The notes below the pieces were generated by a model. It was given only the letters and a program-made list of their open reading frames with translations, did no database searches and had not been told where the DNA came from. A stretch of DNA of 64,000 bases from Robiginitomaculum sp. (GTDB taxonomy: Bacteria > Pseudomonadota > Alphaproteobacteria > Caulobacterales > Maricaulaceae), in assembly GCA_016765135.1 (NCBI GenBank), contig JAESQN010000028.1, positions 47,652-111,651 on the forward strand, given 5' to 3'. Positions 61,327 to 64,000 of this stretch are shown here, in pieces. Position numbers and translations under genes: made by a program. Numbering within the stretch: the first letter of the stretch is position 1; each line of letters opens with the position of its first letter.

Positions 61327-61340
61327 CAGGTCAAAAATTT

Positions 61341-61429
61341 TGTAGGGTGGATTAGCACTTCTTGTGCGTAATCCACCGCGCGGTGTGTGCCAATGGTGGA
61401 TTACGGCTAAGAGCCTAATCCACCCTACA
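61341..61429. repeat. Dispersed long inverted repeat, family A copy 3
   Basis: TGTAGGGTGGATTAG (61341) and CTAATCCACCCTACA (ending 61429) are inverted ends like copies 1 and 2; the centre is diverged (GCACTTCTTGTGCGT and GCGCGGTGTG). It sits right after the dodecin remnant. Confidence 0.9.
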
Positions 61430-61586
61430 GATTCCTTTCAGTCGAAGACGGTAGACAAATACACTCTCGCGGCTATGCCATATTACTGATAATTTACCGA
61501 GGAACTGCCGATATTTTCTGTCCTTTGACAGGGCAGTGTGCTAAAATATGTCAAGGCGCAGTAAAATTTGCTTTTAGGAGAAAAAA

Positions 61587-61790
61587 ATGGCGATTATGAA
61601 ATCAGTACAGATCATGTCCGAGTCTACCAAATCATTTGAGGACGCTATCGAAGTTGCAGTTGACCGTATGTCCGACAGCGTCAACCATGTGCGTTCAGCT
61701 AATGTCAATAACCAGTCCGTGGTTGTCAAAGGCGGCAAGATTATCAATTACCGGGTTAATTTACAGATTACTTTTGAAGTCAAAAAATAG
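61587..61790 (+). CDS. Dodecin-family flavin-binding protein
   Basis: A 67-residue dodecin-like protein (SFEDAIEVAVDRMSDSV, VVVKGGKIINYRVNLQITFEV). Dodecins form hollow dodecamers that store flavin or CoA. The conserved tryptophan that usually stacks on the flavin (AWV-like) is replaced by SANV, so binding may differ. AGGAGAAAAAA precedes the ATG. A terminator follows. Confidence 0.88.
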   Translation: MAIMKSVQIMSESTKSFEDAIEVAVDRMSDSVNHVRSANVNNQSVVVKGGKIINYRVNLQITFEVKK

Positions 61791-61818
61791 ACGAAAAGTA
61801 TCATTGAAATATATTTAC

Positions 61819-61846
61819 AGCCCGCCTATCTTTGGCGGGCTTTTTT
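61819..61846 (+). terminator. Intrinsic terminator of dodecin
   Basis: AGCCCGCC and GGCGGGCT form an 8 bp stem with a 7 nt loop and a T6 tail, between the dodecin stop and the thiolase start. It isolates the two genes. Confidence 0.93.
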
Positions 61847-61865
61847 GTGAAATAAGGAAATCCAA

Positions 61866-63062
61866 ATGTCTTCTGCCCATTCTATCTCCGACCCCGTTGT
61901 TATTGTTGGTCTTGCCCGCACACCTATGGCGGCGTTTCAAGGTGCGTTTAGTAATGTGTCCGCGCCTGATTTGGGGGCGGTTGCCGTAAAGGCAGCATTG
62001 TCCGAGAGCGGGGTTGCGCCCGGCGATGTTGAGCAGATCATTATGGGTTGCGTGTTACCAGCCGGGCAGGGGCAAGCCCCGGCGCGCCAAGCGGCGATCA
62101 AGGCCGGGCTGGAACTGTCCTGCGAAGCCACCACCATCAACAAAATGTGCGGCTCGGCCATGCAGGCGGCGATACTGGCTCACGACACGATAAAGGCTGG
62201 CTCGGCGGATATTATTGTCGCGGGCGGCATGGAGAACATGACCGCCGCGCCTTATGTTTTGCCCAAAGCACGTTCAGGATATCGCATGGGTAACGGCGTG
62301 ATGGTCGATACCATGATGCACGACGGCCTCACCGATGCTTATGACGGCAAACCTATGGGGGTTTTTGCCGATATGATTGCGCAGGAATATCAATTCACCC
62401 GCGAAGATCAGGACGCCTATGCTATAGAATCGGTGAGCCGGGCCAGACGCGCCGCAGAGACCGGAGATTTTGACCGGGAAATTACCCCCGTCACCGTGAG
62501 GGGCCGCAAGGGTGATATTGTGGTCTCCACGGACGCTGGCCCCGAAGGCGCACGGCCAGAGAAAATCCCGACCTTGCGCCCGGTGTTTTCCAAAGACGGC
62601 ACCGTAACCGCCGCCAATGCCAGTTCGATCAATGACGGGGCAGCGGCGCTTGTTTTAATGCGCAAGTCCGAAGCCGAGAAACGCGGGCTGAAAATCCTGG
62701 CAGAAATAAAAGCCCACGCTGCCCATGCCCACGAGCCGAAATATTTTACTACGGCTCCAGTGAAAGCGATGGAAAAATGCCTGGCCAAGGCGGGCTGGGA
62801 AACGGGTGATGTGGATCTATGGGAGATCAACGAAGCTTTCGCCGTAGTCCCCATGATCGCCATGCGCGACATGAACCTTGACCACGACAAGATAAACGTC
62901 AACGGCGGAGCCTGCGTACTAGGCCACCCCATCGGTGCATCAGGTGCCCGCATCATGGCCACACTGATCGCCGCCATGGAAAAACGCGGTGCCAAAAAAG
63001 GCATAGCGTCTTTATGTATAGGCGGCGGTGAAGCTACGGCGATTGCGCTGGAGCGGGTTTAG
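61866..63062 (+). CDS. Acetyl-CoA C-acetyltransferase (thiolase)
   Basis: A 398-residue thiolase with the nucleophile Cys95 in NKMCGSAM, the GGACVLGHPIGASGAR region (His near 356) and the second active Cys in ASLCIGGGEA. It condenses or cleaves acetoacetyl-CoA, for PHB or ketone/fatty acid metabolism (PhaA/AtoB type). The start follows AAGGAAATCCAA 6 nt upstream. It is probably transcribed on its own. Confidence 0.94.
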   Translation: MSSAHSISDPVVIVGLARTPMAAFQGAFSNVSAPDLGAVAVKAALSESGVAPGDVEQIIMGCVLPAGQGQAPARQAAIKAGLELSCEATTINKMCGSAMQAAILAHDTIKAGSADIIVAGGMENMTAAPYVLPKARSGYRMGNGVMVDTMMHDGLTDAYDGKPMGVFADMIAQEYQFTREDQDAYAIESVSRARRAAETGDFDREITPVTVRGRKGDIVVSTDAGPEGARPEKIPTLRPVFSKDGTVTAANASSINDGAAALVLMRKSEAEKRGLKILAEIKAHAAHAHEPKYFTTAPVKAMEKCLAKAGWETGDVDLWEINEAFAVVPMIAMRDMNLDHDKINVNGGACVLGHPIGASGARIMATLIAAMEKRGAKKGIASLCIGGGEATAIALERV

Positions 63063-63118
63063 TGTAGGGGATGACCGAAATCATCTACTGAACGCCTCGC
63101 CGCCTCGCTCATACACCC

Positions 63119-63238
63119 ACCACACCCCGCTCATGCCGACGAAAGTCGGTATCCAGTTTTTTATCATATATGTGTGCGCAAGAGCGCACTCTTTATTCGC
63201 TGGATTCCGTGTCGGGGCACGGAATGAGCGGAGTGTGG
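63119..63238. repeat. Dispersed imperfect palindrome, family B copy 2
   Basis: CCACACCCCGCTCATGCC at the left end pairs imperfectly with GGAATGAGCGGAGTGTGG at the right; the inner GAAAGTCGGTATCCAG and CGCTGGATTCC match the same parts of copy 1 (39385-39500). The centre has GTGTGCGCAAGAGCGCAC. It lies in the 282 bp spacer between thiolase and rplT, where no gene is seen. Confidence 0.8.
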
Positions 63239-63287
63239 AAATTGGTTTTTATAGTAAATCGATACGCTCTATATGGTACATACCCAA

Positions 63288-63325
63288 CAAAAAAACGGCC
63301 CCTCGTTTCTGAGAGACCGTTTTCC
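63288..63325 (-). terminator. Intrinsic terminator of rplT
   Basis: AAAACGG (63292-63298) and CCGTTTT (63317-63323) with inner CCTC/GAGAG pairing form a stem on the minus strand with a T-run, 20 bp past the rplT stop. Confidence 0.85.
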
Positions 63326-63344
63326 AAATTTAAGGTTTGCGCGT

Positions 63345-63701
63345 TTACTTAACCGCAGCTCTCGCTTGCTCAAGCACGGCTTTGAAGGCATCCGGTTGGT
63401 TCATGGCTAGATCGGCCAGGATTTTGCGGTCGATTTCTATGCCGGCTTTGACCATTGCGCCCATGAATGTGGCGTAGGTCATGCCGTGCAGACGGGCGGC
63501 GGCATTGATGCGCTGGATCCACAAGGCGCGGAACTGGCGCTTTTTAAGCTTGCGGCCAATATAGGCATATTGTCCGGCCTTTTCCACAGCCTGATTGGCG
63601 ATGCGGAAGGTGTTTTTGCGGCGGCCTCTATAGCCTTTTGCCGCTTTGATTATTTTTTTGTGACGGGCGTGCTTGGTGACGCCTCTTGATACACGAGCCA
63701 T
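63345..63701 (-). CDS. rplT: 50S ribosomal protein L20
   Basis: A 118-residue basic ribosomal protein with the L20 core ([48 protein letters not shown]). It binds 23S rRNA early in assembly. It follows rpmI by 58 bp, as in the conserved infC-rpmI-rplT operon, whose first gene is out of the window. Confidence 0.98.
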   Translation of the reverse strand: MARVSRGVTKHARHKKIIKAAKGYRGRRKNTFRIANQAVEKAGQYAYIGRKLKKRQFRALWIQRINAAARLHGMTYATFMGAMVKAGIEIDRKILADLAMNQPDAFKAVLEQARAAVK

Positions 63702-63759
63702 TGTTTACTCCAAAACTGATATAGATATGATAAAGGGGGTTAGCCCAGATTAGACATGA

Positions 63760-63960
63760 TTAGCCATTCGGCAGAAACTTTTTGCGAATAACGCGTGCAT
63801 CACATTCTTTGAGAATGCGGGTTCCACGCTTATTGCGGATCTGCTTGTTTGTACGTTTGATCATACCATGCTGTTTGCCTGCTGATGAGGCTTTCACTTT
63901 ACCCGATTTGGTCAGCTTGAAGCGCTTTTTGGCGCCGCTTTTGGTCTTCATTTTTGGCAT
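63760..63960 (-). CDS. rpmI: 50S ribosomal protein L35
   Basis: A 66-residue basic protein starting [22 protein letters not shown], the L35 hallmark, and ending in the [11 protein letters not shown] tail. A GGAGAACGAA ribosome-binding site precedes the ATG. Only 40 bp of upstream sequence is in the window, so infC and its promoter are not seen. Confidence 0.97.
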   Translation of the reverse strand: MPKMKTKSGAKKRFKLTKSGKVKASSAGKQHGMIKRTNKQIRNKRGTRILKECDARVIRKKFLPNG

Positions 63961-64000
63961 TTCGTTCTCCGTTGAAATGGACGCAAAATCACGTCCGAAC

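Larger units (their letters stand above)
61195..61586. other. Intergenic region holding a gene remnant and a repeat
   Basis: Apart from the dodecin remnant (61234-61326) and repeat (61341-61429), no gene is supported. AGGAGAAAAAA at 61576-61586 is the ribosome-binding site of the intact dodecin gene. Confidence 0.6.

Noticed and set aside
1..64000. tRNA, rRNA or riboswitch genes
   Set aside because: Scanning for T-loop GTTCRA-type signatures with flanking acceptor pairs found none, and no known riboswitch core was recognised by eye; a covariance-model search would be decisive.

Overview
The window is a gene-dense stretch of roughly 50% GC chromosome, almost certainly from an alphaproteobacterium and probably near the Caulobacterales/Hyphomonadaceae. 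Pointers are a SciP/DUF1153 cell-cycle regulator, a GTTC-N7-GTTC LexA-type box before radA, Coq7, a MoxR-DUF58-DUF4159 operon, and four TonB-dependent receptors (three of 680-859 aa and one Oar-like receptor of 1117 aa). No rRNA, tRNA, transposase, integrase, phage gene or CRISPR array was seen. The assignment rests on gene content and family knowledge, not on a database search.

Layout. 1-4.1 kb: the 5' part of a lipoprotein gene whose start codon overlaps that of a YgjP-type metallopeptidase, a hicAB toxin-antitoxin pair, then rsmD, an RluB-type pseudouridine synthase and tadA. 4.1-12.6 kb: two tandem paralogous TonB receptors lie downstream of a BlaI repressor and an unusual BlaR1-like M56 peptidase; a POT peptide transporter is divergent, and the shared promoter region holds two similar imperfect palindromes. 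12.6-19.2 kb: DUF937 protein, PiT phosphate transporter, lipoprotein cytochrome c, a small membrane ORF, acyl-CoA dehydrogenase, coq7, panB. 19.3-30.2 kb: yfgM-bamB-der (envelope assembly and ribosome maturation, the order known from E. coli), a TonB receptor, radA, cvpA-purF-SDR.

30.2-39.2 kb: two unrecognised proteins, two alpha/beta hydrolases, a TetR regulator divergent from a DFR-like reductase with a clear palindrome between them, and a tightly overlapping operon cfa-DUF2933-methyltransferase-DUF6629. 39.2-46.7 kb: a repeat-rich spacer with a tandem array, then a phosphate-scavenging group (PhoD-like phosphatase, Oar-like receptor, PhoA-type alkaline phosphatase). 46.7-53.7 kb: the moxR operon, interrupted by a 230 bp palindromic element. 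53.8-56.2 kb: DUF1285, NudL-type Nudix hydrolase and CCA-adding enzyme in overlapping order. 56.2-58.4 kb: ECF sigma factor, one-TM putative anti-sigma and a periplasmic sensor (CnrYXH-like) behind a six-EF-hand secreted protein. 58.5-64 kb: a ParA/MinD-like protein without a Walker A motif, sciP, mnmA, a broken dodecin copy and an intact dodecin, acetyl-CoA acetyltransferase, then rplT and rpmI.

The features I find most notable are the BlaI/BlaR1-like nutrient-uptake locus, the dispersed palindromic repeats (three copies of a long GTAGGGTGGATTAG inverted repeat, two copies of a second family, and one element with terminal inverted repeats inside the moxR operon), and repeated short in-frame tandem duplications of 12, 15 or 39 bp in coding sequence.
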